NCBI GenBank assembly: GCA_900765975.1
Contig: CAAFTS010000075.1
Span: forward strand, 1-38,690
Direction: 5' to 3'
Source: Lachnospiraceae bacterium
Lineage (GTDB): Bacteria > Bacillota > Clostridia > Lachnospirales > Lachnospiraceae
DNA: 38,690 bases
A program made the translations under genes and the position numbers. The notes beneath the pieces are model-generated. The model searched no databases and was not told the DNA's origin. It was given only the letters and a program-made list of their open reading frames with translations. Shown here one piece after another: positions 30,204-36,792 of this stretch (positions are counted from its first letter, which is position 1; every line of letters begins with the position of its first letter).

Positions 30204-31412
30204 TTATTTAACTGCTCTTTCAAAAATGTCAACGGCGTCGTTCTGCAGCTTATCCGTATTAAAGACATATCTTTCCAGGGTTGTTTTAATATCTTTGTGT
30301 CCAAGCCGTTCCATAACAGTTCTTGGCCAGGCTCCATTTTCAGCAAGTATGGTCCCGTGGGTATGACGCAGGCAGTGGTGATGAAATAATGGATTATTCA
30401 GAGAATAGTGAATTACCCTGACGCAGTATTTAAAAGAGTCCGTGTTGGTAAGTTCCCCACTTTCTTTTACCGCAGCTGGCCATATCTCTTTGTAAGGTAC
30501 AGTAATATCTGCCCTGGCCTGCGTTATTGTTCCGTCATCAGTCAGATAAGTTTTTAAGTAGTATTGGCCGTATTTCAGCATATTCTTCTTTCTGTTAATT
30601 AATTCTTTTTTAAATGCATTCACTAATTCGTCCCCTATTTTTATTGTGCGGAATGAATCATACTTGGGATTGCATAACACCCATATCTTGTTATCACGTT
30701 TTTGCATTTGATGATTTATAGCGAGGGTTCTGTTTTCGATGTCTACATCTTCCAGCAAATCAATTCCATAACTTTCACCCAAGCGGGTCCCAGCATAAAA
30801 ACCTGTCATTAATGGTAAGTAAAAGTGAGTGTCAGAAAAACGTGCAAGGATGGTCTCCCACTCCTCTACCGGCAGTATATAATCAGTCTTTGCCTGGGCA
30901 TCTCTGTTTACAGGAACTTTAGGAATCTTCACATAATCGCAGGGATTATACTTTATATATTTACATGGTTGCACAGCATAATTCAATGCTCCGGACAAGC
31001 AGGCCAGGGAATTGGAAATCATGCTTTTGGATAGTCCTTTTTTGATTTTTAAATCATCTACCCAGAGTTGAATAACGTCAGGCTCCAAAGCGGCAAGACG
31101 ATATTTCCCCAGATTGGGCTTTATATGAATACGAATTTTACTTTCATAATCCCTCTGAGTATTATAAGAGAGGTGCTTTTTCACATAATTCTCAAACCAG
31201 TAATCCAGATAGTCGGATACAGAAAGCGTAGATGGAGTGAAAACTCTTCCGGCTTGATCGTATTCGGCTTTTGCTTTTGTGCCTGCGGCAATAGCGTCAG
31301 CCTTTGTTCTAAAACCACTTTTTGATATAGGATTTCTCTTCCCATTAATTTTGGCTCCCTCAAAGGAGTATTCCCAGCATTTACCTCTTTTCCTTGTTCT
31401 TAATTCTCCCAT
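30204..31412 (-). CDS. int: Phage integrase, tyrosine recombinase
   Basis: 402 residues on the minus strand, of the Tn916/phage integrase type: N-terminal arm-binding domain (residues 1-60), SAM-like core-binding domain (63-155) and catalytic domain with R210 (AGTRLGES), K250, H346-x-x-R349 (HCLRHTHG), H372 (LGHKD) and nucleophile Y382 (ERYVF). It inserts and, with Xis, removes the phage genome at attP/attB. Its stop lies beside the attP arm sites. AGAAAGGATGATATAAC precedes the ATG, and this ribosome site is complementary to the candidate small RNA at 31492-31579. Confidence 0.95.
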   Translation of the reverse strand: MGELRTRKRGKCWEYSFEGAKINGKRNPISKSGFRTKADAIAAGTKAKAEYDQAGRVFTPSTLSVSDYLDYWFENYVKKHLSYNTQRDYESKIRIHIKPNLGKYRLAALEPDVIQLWVDDLKIKKGLSKSMISNSLACLSGALNYAVQPCKYIKYNPCDYVKIPKVPVNRDAQAKTDYILPVEEWETILARFSDTHFYLPLMTGFYAGTRLGESYGIDLLEDVDIENRTLAINHQMQKRDNKIWVLCNPKYDSFRTIKIGDELVNAFKKELINRKKNMLKYGQYYLKTYLTDDGTITQARADITVPYKEIWPAAVKESGELTNTDSFKYCVRVIHYSLNNPLFHHHCLRHTHGTILAENGAWPRTVMERLGHKDIKTTLERYVFNTDKLQNDAVDIFERAVK

Positions 31413-31435
31413 GTTATATCATCCTTTCTAAATTT

Positions 31436-31454
31436 GGGTATAAAAAATACACCC
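31436..31454. promoter_or_regulatory. Near-palindromic operator before integrase
   Basis: GGGTATAAAAAATACACCC is a 19-base palindrome with one mismatch pair, 24 bases before the integrase start. It is a candidate regulator binding site controlling int. Confidence 0.45.
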
Positions 31455-31456
31455 TA

Positions 31457-31485
31457 TTCACATTTGGAAGGATGTATGATATAAT
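31457..31485 (+). promoter_or_regulatory. Promoter of candidate small RNA, divergent from int
   Basis: TTCACA 31457-31462 and TATAAT 31480-31485 with a 17-base spacer and TGA before TATAAT (extended -10). No forward gene follows, but a strong terminator lies about 90 bases on. Confidence 0.65.
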
Positions 31486-31491
31486 TCTGGT

Positions 31492-31579
31492 GTTGAAGCA
31501 GATTTAATCATCATCCTTCGGGTTTGATAGGTTACATCTATGTTAAGCCGTTCCGGGTTGCCGCCCGGGGCGGTTTTTG
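31492..31579 (+). ncRNA. Candidate small antisense RNA against integrase mRNA
   Basis: Promoter at 31457-31485 and terminator at 31548-31579 (CCG/CGG and CCGGG/CCCGG stems, then five T) define a transcript of about 88 bases with no frame. At 31510-31518 it contains ATCATCCTT, the exact complement of AAGGATGAT in the integrase ribosome site (31418-31426 on the other strand). Nine bases over a ribosome site could block int translation. Inference from complementarity and layout; the match is to a purine-rich ribosome site and might be chance. Confidence 0.5.
31548..31579 (+). terminator. Strong terminator of the small RNA
   Basis: CCGGG 31553-31557 and CCCGG 31564-31568, extended by CCG 31548-31550 with CGG 31571-31573, then TTTTTGTT. 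Confidence 0.75.
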
Positions 31580-31828
31580 TTATTTGATTCCCCAACTGTT
31601 TCCGCAATCCTGACAAAGGCATATTTTTTCATTTTTAAATTTACTTTTTTCGTTGCCCTTGGACTTTTTCCAAACCAAGTTAGACATTCCAAGTGTGCAC
31701 ACAGCAGTAAGTCCTCTGGCAGTATTGTTCACATGCCCCCCAATTCCGTTTCCGTGTTTCTTGGTCTTTCCACCTGTTTGAACCATCTCGATTGTTACAT
31801 TTTCACTTTTACATTTTGGACATTTCAT
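31580..31828 (-). CDS. Zinc-ribbon protein
   Basis: 82 residues on the minus strand. CPKC at residues 3-6 and CQDC near residue 73 form a split zinc ribbon, with a glycine-rich hydrophobic middle (GIGGHVNNTARGLTAVCTLGMSNLVW). Common in lysogeny modules between repressor and integrase. Function unknown; DNA or RNA binding is possible. It ends at the terminator of the small RNA. Confidence 0.75.
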   Translation of the reverse strand: MKCPKCKSENVTIEMVQTGGKTKKHGNGIGGHVNNTARGLTAVCTLGMSNLVWKKSKGNEKSKFKNEKICLCQDCGNSWGIK

Positions 31829-31880
31829 AGTCTAATCCTCCTCAAAATAGATATTTTATTAAAACGCCGAAGCGGATTAA

Positions 31881-32603
31881 TCAATAGAAACCCTGATTAT
31901 AATTAAGATATTCTTTATCTATTTTCCTTTGCATAGATGCGTATAGCCTGCCAGTCATAACTGCATCAAGACATTTCTGGCTTCTCAAATTCTTTTCACA
32001 TTCTCCAGGGCTGCATTTCATTTGGTTTATAAGATCAACATGACAACGAGGACAGATACTTGTATGCCATACAAAACAGTGCTTAAAATCATCATAAAAA
32101 TGATCATACATGCACTGATCAATCCTCCTGATTCCATATTGTTTGATAGCATGCCGCCATTGTAAATAATCCTCATAGGCTATTTTCGATGCTGATCGAG
32201 ATAGGTTGAATCTATTTTCTATGTGTGTGGCGTTTTTGCATTGTGCATAATGGATAGCAATACGTGGAGCTAAAATATTACTTGCAAAGTAATTTGCCTC
32301 CTTTTCCATGCGTGACGTATAAGGCTCTGTATGGCATAAAATGATATGCCCAAGCTCGTGAGCGAGTGAGAACCTCCTCCTAAATGGAGCAACAGTATCA
32401 TTATAGTATACTCGTTTATTTACACGGAAAGCATCTTCACTGACCTTCATACAGGCAACCTGTTTCATAGTTGACTGGTCAGAGTATTCAAATATTTCAT
32501 AGCCATAATGTTCGATTAGCTTAAAGATATTTACGGGAAAGGACTGGACTTCACATTCTGTAAATACATCCAGTATCCTCCATTGAATTTGTTCCTGATT
32601 CAA
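31881..32603 (-). CDS. ImmA/IrrE-family metallopeptidase
   Basis: 240 residues on the minus strand, with the zinc protease motif H82-E-L-G-H86 (FSLAHELGHIIL) and E102 (KEANYFA) as third ligand. ImmA cleaves the ImmR-type repressor when the host suffers DNA damage, inducing excision. A C-terminal extension has four cysteines (CPRCHVDL, CSPGEC), probably structural zinc. It is coupled with the CI-like repressor 14 bases away, likely its substrate. Confidence 0.9.
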   Translation of the reverse strand: MNQEQIQWRILDVFTECEVQSFPVNIFKLIEHYGYEIFEYSDQSTMKQVACMKVSEDAFRVNKRVYYNDTVAPFRRRFSLAHELGHIILCHTEPYTSRMEKEANYFASNILAPRIAIHYAQCKNATHIENRFNLSRSASKIAYEDYLQWRHAIKQYGIRRIDQCMYDHFYDDFKHCFVWHTSICPRCHVDLINQMKCSPGECEKNLRSQKCLDAVMTGRLYASMQRKIDKEYLNYNQGFY

Positions 32604-32617
32604 TAAAAGCTCACTCC

Positions 32618-32965
32618 TTAGTCTTCATCATCAGATAGGAGTATCTTGATGAGGTCTCTTTTTTGTTCGAGCGTGAGTTTTTTGCCATTACGAGCTACTA
32701 AAGACTGAATATCTTCATAGGTGGGTTCGTACTTCTTTTTAGGGAGTGTAATGCTGGTGGTCATAGTAGTTTTTCCTAATAAATAATTCATATCGACATT
32801 AAAAAAGTCTGCTATCTTTTCCAATGTTTCAAAATCAGGTTCGCGATTACCGTTTTCGTACATGCTAATTGAGCTACGGGATATTTTTAGTGCTTCTGAC
32901 AAAGTATCTTGAGTATATCCAGCCCTTATTCTTAAATCTTTAAAAACATTTTTAAAGTTACCCAT
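32618..32965 (-). CDS. CI/ImmR-like repressor
   Basis: 115 residues on the minus strand; start at the ATG at 32965, eight bases after GGAGG (an in-frame ATG at 32980 lies in that ribosome site). N-terminal HTH_3 domain (residues 3-58, RIRAGYTQDTLSEALKISRSSISMYENGNREP) and a C-terminal helical tail without an S24 peptidase, so it depends on ImmA for inactivation. It keeps the prophage silent by binding GACAC-type operators between it and the Cro-like gene. Confidence 0.92.
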   Translation of the reverse strand: MGNFKNVFKDLRIRAGYTQDTLSEALKISRSSISMYENGNREPDFETLEKIADFFNVDMNYLLGKTTMTTSITLPKKKYEPTYEDIQSLVARNGKKLTLEQKRDLIKILLSDDED

Positions 32966-32986
32966 ATTCACTTCCTCCATGATGTC

Positions 32987-33015
32987 ATAATATCACAAAA
33001 CGTGTACTTTGTAAA
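32987..33015 (-). promoter_or_regulatory. Repressor maintenance promoter (PRM)
   Basis: On the minus strand TTTACA (33015-33010) and TATTAT (32992-32987), 17 bases apart, lead into the CI-like gene. Confidence 0.65.
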
Positions 33016-33022
33016 GTGAAAT

Positions 33023-33095
33023 GACACGGATTGTAAAATAAGTATTGACACAATATGTGAAATGTGATATAACATCTTTAGACACGAATTGTGTC
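33023..33095. promoter_or_regulatory. Repressor operators, GACAC type
   Basis: Three sites are seen: GACACGGATTGTAAA (33023-33037), GACACAATATGTGAA (33047-33061, over the -35 of PR) and the perfect dyad GACACGAATTGTGTC (33081-33095). A further one, GACACGTAATGTGGC (33316-33330), lies over the end of the Cro-like gene. The spacing and overlap with PR fit a CI/Cro switch. Confidence 0.7.
33045..33073 (+). promoter_or_regulatory. Early rightward promoter (PR)
   Basis: TTGACA 33045-33050 and TATAAC 33068-33073, 17 bases apart, drive the Cro-like gene and the early operon. The second operator overlaps the -35. Confidence 0.7.
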
Positions 33096-33114
33096 AAGAG
33101 AGGGAGGTGATAAA

Positions 33115-33324
33115 ATGAATAGAGTAGCTGTTGCAAAACGTTTAATCGAATTACGTTCTAACAAATCTCAGGAAGAAGTAGCGAATTCGGTTAACATCAG
33201 TGCATCTGCACTTTCAATGTACGAAAATGGAGAACGAATACCACGAGATGAAATAAAAATTCGTCTTGCTAAGTATTATGGAAAAACAGTGCAATATATT
33301 TTTTTTAATGAAAATGACACGTAA
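33115..33324 (+). CDS. Cro-like repressor
   Basis: 69 residues from ATG 33115 after AGGGAGGTGATAAA. A single HTH domain (NKSQEEVANSVNISASALSMYENGERIPRDEIKIRLAKYYG) of the Cro/CI family. It is the first gene of the early rightward operon and divergent from CI, so it should favour the lytic cycle. An operator covers its 3' end. Confidence 0.88.
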   Translation: MNRVAVAKRLIELRSNKSQEEVANSVNISASALSMYENGERIPRDEIKIRLAKYYGKTVQYIFFNENDT

Positions 33325-33341
33325 TGTGGCTGCAAACAAAC

Positions 33342-33368
33342 GTTCGATATAAATAGTATATATCGAAC
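33342..33368. repeat. Ten-base inverted repeat after Cro
   Basis: GTTCGATATA 33342-33351 and TATATCGAAC 33359-33368 form a perfect dyad with a seven-base loop. It could be an operator or a weak terminator; no T run follows. Confidence 0.5.
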
Positions 33369-33407
33369 ATGTGGTTGTGTCAATGGCGAAAAAGGAGGTA
33401 GGAGAGG

Positions 33408-33503
33408 GTGGGGGATACAGTATTAGCTATTTTATGTATTGTGATTTCTTTGGCTTCAATTGGAAGCATTGTGGCTGTAATACTTAATAAAATTGATGAA
33501 TAG
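33408..33503 (+). CDS. Small membrane peptide, 31 aa
   Basis: GTG 33408 follows AAGGAGGTAGGAGAGG, and the frame closes at TAG 33501-33503. After MGDTV comes one hydrophobic helix (LAILCIVISLASIGSIVAVIL), then NKIDE. It ends two bases before the stop of the opposite-strand membrane gene. Function unknown; perhaps a partner of that gene or an early membrane peptide. Confidence 0.55.
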   Translation: MGDTVLAILCIVISLASIGSIVAVILNKIDE

Positions 33504-33504
33504 C

Positions 33505-33879
33505 TCAGATTCTGTTCTTGCAATTTTCTAAGTCGTTACGCATTAAGAATAAAATTTTTTCAACGTAATTACCTGGATTTATTGACTTGTCAAATAACCC
33601 GACGGTTAAATCGCTGACTTCAGAAAATATTTTTTCGGAGGAGTATAGTCCTACGCAGTAAACTGCACAACGCAGATTACTCTTATTTTCGTCGGATGGA
33701 TTATCACAATACTTTGAAGCAAAGTTCCAAAAATTTTCATAAGTACGAGTTTTATTTGCAAAATATGTATCAAAAATTTTGATTTTTTTAGTTTTGTAAT
33801 AAGTTATGGATACTGTAATGACAGAACCAACTACTGTAATGATGGTACATATAGTATTAGCGTTGAATAATGTGTTCAT
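33505..33879 (-). CDS. Membrane-anchored protein, candidate superinfection exclusion
   Basis: 124 residues on the minus strand inside the rightward early operon. The ATG (33879) is preceded by TGAGGAAAATACT. One N-terminal membrane segment (residues 9-28, TICTIITVVGSVITVSITYY), then a basic stretch and a cytoplasmic helical domain with three cysteines. It has its own promoter and should be expressed in lysogens, when the early operon is off. Layout and size resemble Sie proteins that block DNA entry of related phages, but no homology is recognised. Confidence 0.7.
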   Translation of the reverse strand: MNTLFNANTICTIITVVGSVITVSITYYKTKKIKIFDTYFANKTRTYENFWNFASKYCDNPSDENKSNLRCAVYCVGLYSSEKIFSEVSDLTVGLFDKSINPGNYVEKILFLMRNDLENCKNRI

Positions 33880-33927
33880 AGTATTTTCCTCATAATTGTA
33901 TATGTTATCAATTTGAATTGTACTTAC

Positions 33928-33956
33928 AGTATAGGATATATGGTAAAAAATGTAAA
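33928..33956 (-). promoter_or_regulatory. Promoter of the minus-strand membrane gene
   Basis: On the minus strand TTTACA (33956-33951) and TATACT (33933-33928) are 17 bases apart, 48 bases before the start. Confidence 0.6.
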
Positions 33957-34002
33957 TGTTTGTGTCAATGGAGCGTGAAAAGGCAAGAAGGGAGGAGACA
34001 AA

Positions 34003-34224
34003 ATGCCAGTAATGCAGTATAAGCCTTTGTACACAGTAAAGCAAGCAGCGGAGATATTACTTTTAAATCCCAACTCTGTTTACGATTTAATGAATGCTGG
34101 CGAATTGCCATTTTTGAAGTTGGGTGCAAAGAAGATTCGTGGGAGTGACCTTGAAAAATTTATTGAAAGTCAAAAACCTGCAGCACCGGAAGGAGGGACA
34201 AGCCCATGCACTACAACATCGTAA
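34003..34224 (+). CDS. Excisionase-like helix-turn-helix protein
   Basis: 73 residues after AAGGGAGGAGACAAA. Residues 9-55 form a MerR/excisionase-type HTH_17 domain (YTVKQAAEILLLNPNSVYDLMNAGELPFLKLGAKKIRGSDLEKFIES). It may be Xis, which helps integrase excise the prophage, although it is 3 kb from int, or an early regulator. It overlaps the next gene by 19 bases. Confidence 0.75.
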   Translation: MPVMQYKPLYTVKQAAEILLLNPNSVYDLMNAGELPFLKLGAKKIRGSDLEKFIESQKPAAPEGGTSPCTTTS

Positions 34225-34409
34225 AAGACGCCGCGATCTGCACTGCGCTGGCGGCCCTAACAGGATGGTGGCAGCCACGGGATGCACCGCAGGCAGTTAT
34301 GTGCTACATATTTATATTTGTGCTGCTGATTGTGATATTTGAGATTGCAAGGGATTGGGAACAGAGAAATAAAAAAGCCCCTGGCGCCGGGAAGCAATCA
34401 GGGACTTGA
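34206..34409 (+). CDS. Small membrane protein, 67 aa
   Basis: ATG 34206 is preceded by GGAGGGACAAGCCC within the end of the HTH gene. Two likely membrane segments (AAICTALAALTGWW; AVMCYIFIFVLLIVIFEI) and a basic C-terminus. A common kind of early phage gene without known role. Confidence 0.6.
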   Translation: MHYNIVKDAAICTALAALTGWWQPRDAPQAVMCYIFIFVLLIVIFEIARDWEQRNKKAPGAGKQSGT

Positions 34410-34458
34410 AAATAATTATACAGCCTTATTGTAGGCGGATTTGGAGGAAAAGTCAAGT

Positions 34459-34698
34459 ATGCAGAACGTAAATTACGGAATAGACGCTGACTGTGATACC
34501 AGTGCCGATATCATCGCTTTACTCACATCGGACAAGAACCCTGTGGAGATCTGCGGGATCATAAATAAGCTGCTGACTATGCTCTACAGCAGTGGGGTAA
34601 AAGTGATCGACGGGGATAATCCAAAAGATGATTTCCTGGACAGGATCACCTATGACAGGGATACAGATAACCTGTACTTCTGGACTGAGAATATATAG
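34459..34698 (+). CDS. Hypothetical protein, 79 aa
   Basis: ATG 34459 has the ribosome site TTGGAGGAAAAG upstream; a TTG at 34441 is less likely. The protein is acidic, with a helical region (VEICGIINKLLTMLYSSGVKV) and an acidic tail (DRDTDNLYFWTENI). It precedes the recombination genes. No family recognised. Confidence 0.6.
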   Translation: MQNVNYGIDADCDTSADIIALLTSDKNPVEICGIINKLLTMLYSSGVKVIDGDNPKDDFLDRITYDRDTDNLYFWTENI

Positions 34699-34708
34699 GG
34701 GGAAAGAA

Positions 34709-35332
34709 ATGCTGAGATCATACGAAGAGATGAGGAAGATAGACGTACGCCCGTACTGTGAAGACAGGGAGGGTAAGCTGTATCTCAACTGGGCAAAATG
34801 TATCGAACTCCTGCATGAGAATGGTGCGGAAAAGGTGTACTGGATCCCGGTACCGGACCCGAAGACAGGAAGCAGTCTGAGGATGACCGATACTGTGTTT
34901 TCAGATAAGAACGGGGTAACGAACAGATGCTATGAGACATTGATAGAGGTTGTGATCGATGATAATACATACCGGATGCAGTCTCCGGTCATGAACGGTT
35001 CAAATCCGGTGAAGGATAACTCCATGTCACAGCAGCGTGTCTGGAACAGCATGTGCCGCTCTTTTGTGAAGTGTGTGGCCATCCATACGGGCCTGGGATT
35101 TAATCTGTGGCTGAAAGAGGAATTCAATAAATTCGAGAATGCAATCCCGACAACGGACAGTGACAAAGCTACGGATGCCCAAGTAAAACAAATCAGGCTT
35201 TTAGGGGACATCCATCCAAACTTAAAGCTGGATGACTGGCTGGCTCTGAACCATGTAAGCTGGGATACCCTGACCAGGGAGCAGGCAGCCCATATGCTGA
35301 AGGCCATCAAGAATAAGTATGGGGATGACTAA
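34709..35332 (+). CDS. Single-strand annealing protein, Sak3/DUF1071 type
   Basis: 207 residues from ATG 34709 (GGGGGAAAGAA before it). Typical segments are GAEKVYWIPVPDP, YETLIEVVIDDNTYRMQSPVMNGSNPVKDNSMSQQRVWNSMCRSFVKCVAIHTGLGFNLWLKEE, which match the DUF1071 annealing proteins. They coat single-stranded DNA and anneal complementary strands during phage recombination. The C-terminus (QVKQIRLLGDIHPNLKLDDWLALN) is a separate helical part. Acts with RusA and HNH nuclease downstream. Confidence 0.88.
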   Translation: MLRSYEEMRKIDVRPYCEDREGKLYLNWAKCIELLHENGAEKVYWIPVPDPKTGSSLRMTDTVFSDKNGVTNRCYETLIEVVIDDNTYRMQSPVMNGSNPVKDNSMSQQRVWNSMCRSFVKCVAIHTGLGFNLWLKEEFNKFENAIPTTDSDKATDAQVKQIRLLGDIHPNLKLDDWLALNHVSWDTLTREQAAHMLKAIKNKYGDD

Positions 35333-36016
35333 ATGAACATGGAAGTACAGATCAGGGGATACCGGGAGCATGCAGAGGGGACCAATCTGCTCGTGCACCT
35401 GCCCGGGATGAAGATTGGGTATCTACTTTCCCATAAGAGAGTGGAAAATGCAGAGCTGCGGCTGGATGACGGCCGTCACATCACGGCGGCCCAGCGGCGG
35501 AAGGTCTATGCCACCATAAGGGATATCGCAGACTTCACAGGGTACCTGCCGGAAGAGGAGAAGGAGTGGCTCAAGTACCTGCATATCATACGGACCGGGG
35601 ATGGATATTTCAGCCTTTCCCGATGTTCCGTGGATACAGCAAGGGCATTTATCACAACTATCATGGATTTTGTCATAGAGAACGGAATCCCTCTTTCCGA
35701 TCAGGGAATAGAGAGGGCAGAGGATACAGGTGCTTATCTCTATGCATGTATCAAATATAAGAAGTGCGCTGTATGTGGAAAGGATGGGGAGATACACCAT
35801 GTGGACGCTATAGGCATGGGCCGGGACCGGCGGACAGTAGATGATAACAACAGCCGTAAGATATGTCTCTGCAGGACCCATCACACCATAGCCCATCAGC
35901 GCGGGATGAAAGTCTTCGAGCAGATGTACCATGTATACGGCATTGTAATACCAGCGGATTCGCGTTTACTCATGCAGGAAACGTTGAATGATATATCACA
36001 ATTTGTAACTTTGTAA
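35333..36016 (+). CDS. HNH-type nuclease (HNHc_6-like)
   Basis: 227 residues, directly following the annealing protein. The C-terminal half has CAVCGKDGEIHHVDAIGMGRDRRTVDDNNSRKICLCRTHHTIAHQRG, a zinc-supported HNH fold, with CxxC, HH and CRTHH. The N-terminal half (VQIRGYREHAEGTNLLVHLPGM) is a DNA-binding or Sak-like part of the putative HNHc nuclease family. It likely serves phage recombination. The ribosome site is weak, so translation is probably coupled. Confidence 0.83.
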   Translation: MNMEVQIRGYREHAEGTNLLVHLPGMKIGYLLSHKRVENAELRLDDGRHITAAQRRKVYATIRDIADFTGYLPEEEKEWLKYLHIIRTGDGYFSLSRCSVDTARAFITTIMDFVIENGIPLSDQGIERAEDTGAYLYACIKYKKCAVCGKDGEIHHVDAIGMGRDRRTVDDNNSRKICLCRTHHTIAHQRGMKVFEQMYHVYGIVIPADSRLLMQETLNDISQFVTL

Positions 36017-36028
36017 GTCATGATCGAT

Positions 36029-36051
36029 CCCCCCTGGTTATGGCCGGGGGG
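36029..36051 (+). other. GC-rich hairpin before ribosome site
   Basis: CCCCCC 36029-36034 pairs with GGGGGG 36046-36051, immediately followed by the ribosome site AAAGGAGG at 36054-36061 of the next gene. It could protect or pace translation; there is no T run for termination. Confidence 0.5.
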
Positions 36052-36065
36052 AGAAAGGAGGACCA

Positions 36066-36494
36066 ATGACAAGAGAAGAGGTACATAAATTAGCAGAAGC
36101 TTACTTTGTAAGAATCGGAGATGGTCATGAAAATGGTGTGCACAGACCGGATAGGAAACAGCCAGATATGGAAAGAGTAGACCGGGATCTGCGCAGGATG
36201 ATCAATCGTGAGAATAAAAATGGTGGCTGTATCATCTGTGGTGATACAGGGTATTATCGTCCGATCCCATCAGATCCCATAGACACCTTGGAATATAAGA
36301 CATATAGGAAAATGGAAGATTCAAGAGTGCATGACATCATAATAAAGAACCACATGATGGACATGGCGTTTGAGAACCGGAGAAGGGAGGCAGGATATGC
36401 AGCACAGATTCGTGATAAAAGGGAGGCTGCCGGGGCTGAACGAGTACCTGAAGGCGGAGCGGAGTTTCCGGCGGGGGCACAGCTGCGGCAATGA
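36066..36494 (+). CDS. Hypothetical protein with CxxC, 142 aa
   Basis: ATG 36066 follows AAAGGAGGACCA. Helical and charged, with one CIICGDTG motif near residue 55, and a basic C-terminal helix. Its last 98 bases overlap the rusA gene in another frame, an unusually long overlap for this phage. The C-terminus after about residue 110 (RREAGYAAQIRDKREAAG, then Gly/Pro/Ala-rich) may therefore be less constrained. Function unknown. Confidence 0.65.
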   Translation: MTREEVHKLAEAYFVRIGDGHENGVHRPDRKQPDMERVDRDLRRMINRENKNGGCIICGDTGYYRPIPSDPIDTLEYKTYRKMEDSRVHDIIIKNHMMDMAFENRRREAGYAAQIRDKREAAGAERVPEGGAEFPAGAQLRQ

Positions 36495-36792
36495 TATGAA
36501 ACAGAGATGGCAGGCAGTCGTGTCAGAAGCTGTCAGGAATGACTTGGGGCATACCCGGGTAAAAGCCCCGGTGACGATCCATTATGCTTTTTATGAACCG
36601 GACCGGCGCCGGGATCTGGATAACATCGCGGCTGTGGCCCACAAGTTCATCCAGGACGCACTGGTCAGCAGCCGGGTATTAGAAAATGATGGGTGGCAGT
36701 ATATCAGGGGATTTACCGATGAGTTCCATGTGGACAGGCACGATCCGCGGATAGAGGTGGTCCTGGTGGAGGAAGGAGGCAGGGATGGCTGA
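36397..36792 (+). CDS. rusA: RusA-family Holliday junction resolvase
   Basis: 131 residues from ATG 36397 after AAGGGAGGCAGGAT. It has the family's KGRLPGLNEYLKAER start and the acidic active-site region YEPDRRRDLDNIAAVAHKFIQDALV, followed by NDGWQYIRGFTDEFHVDRHDPRIEVVL. RusA cuts four-way DNA junctions made by replication and recombination. It overlaps the next gene by 8 bases. Confidence 0.93.
   Translation: MQHRFVIKGRLPGLNEYLKAERSFRRGHSCGNDMKQRWQAVVSEAVRNDLGHTRVKAPVTIHYAFYEPDRRRDLDNIAAVAHKFIQDALVSSRVLENDGWQYIRGFTDEFHVDRHDPRIEVVLVEEGGRDG

Noticed and set aside
33364..33377. Possible SOS box CGAACATGTGGTTG after the Cro-like gene
   Set aside because: Only a partial match to the Gram-positive LexA site, and part of the clear inverted repeat 33342-33368 explains its left half.
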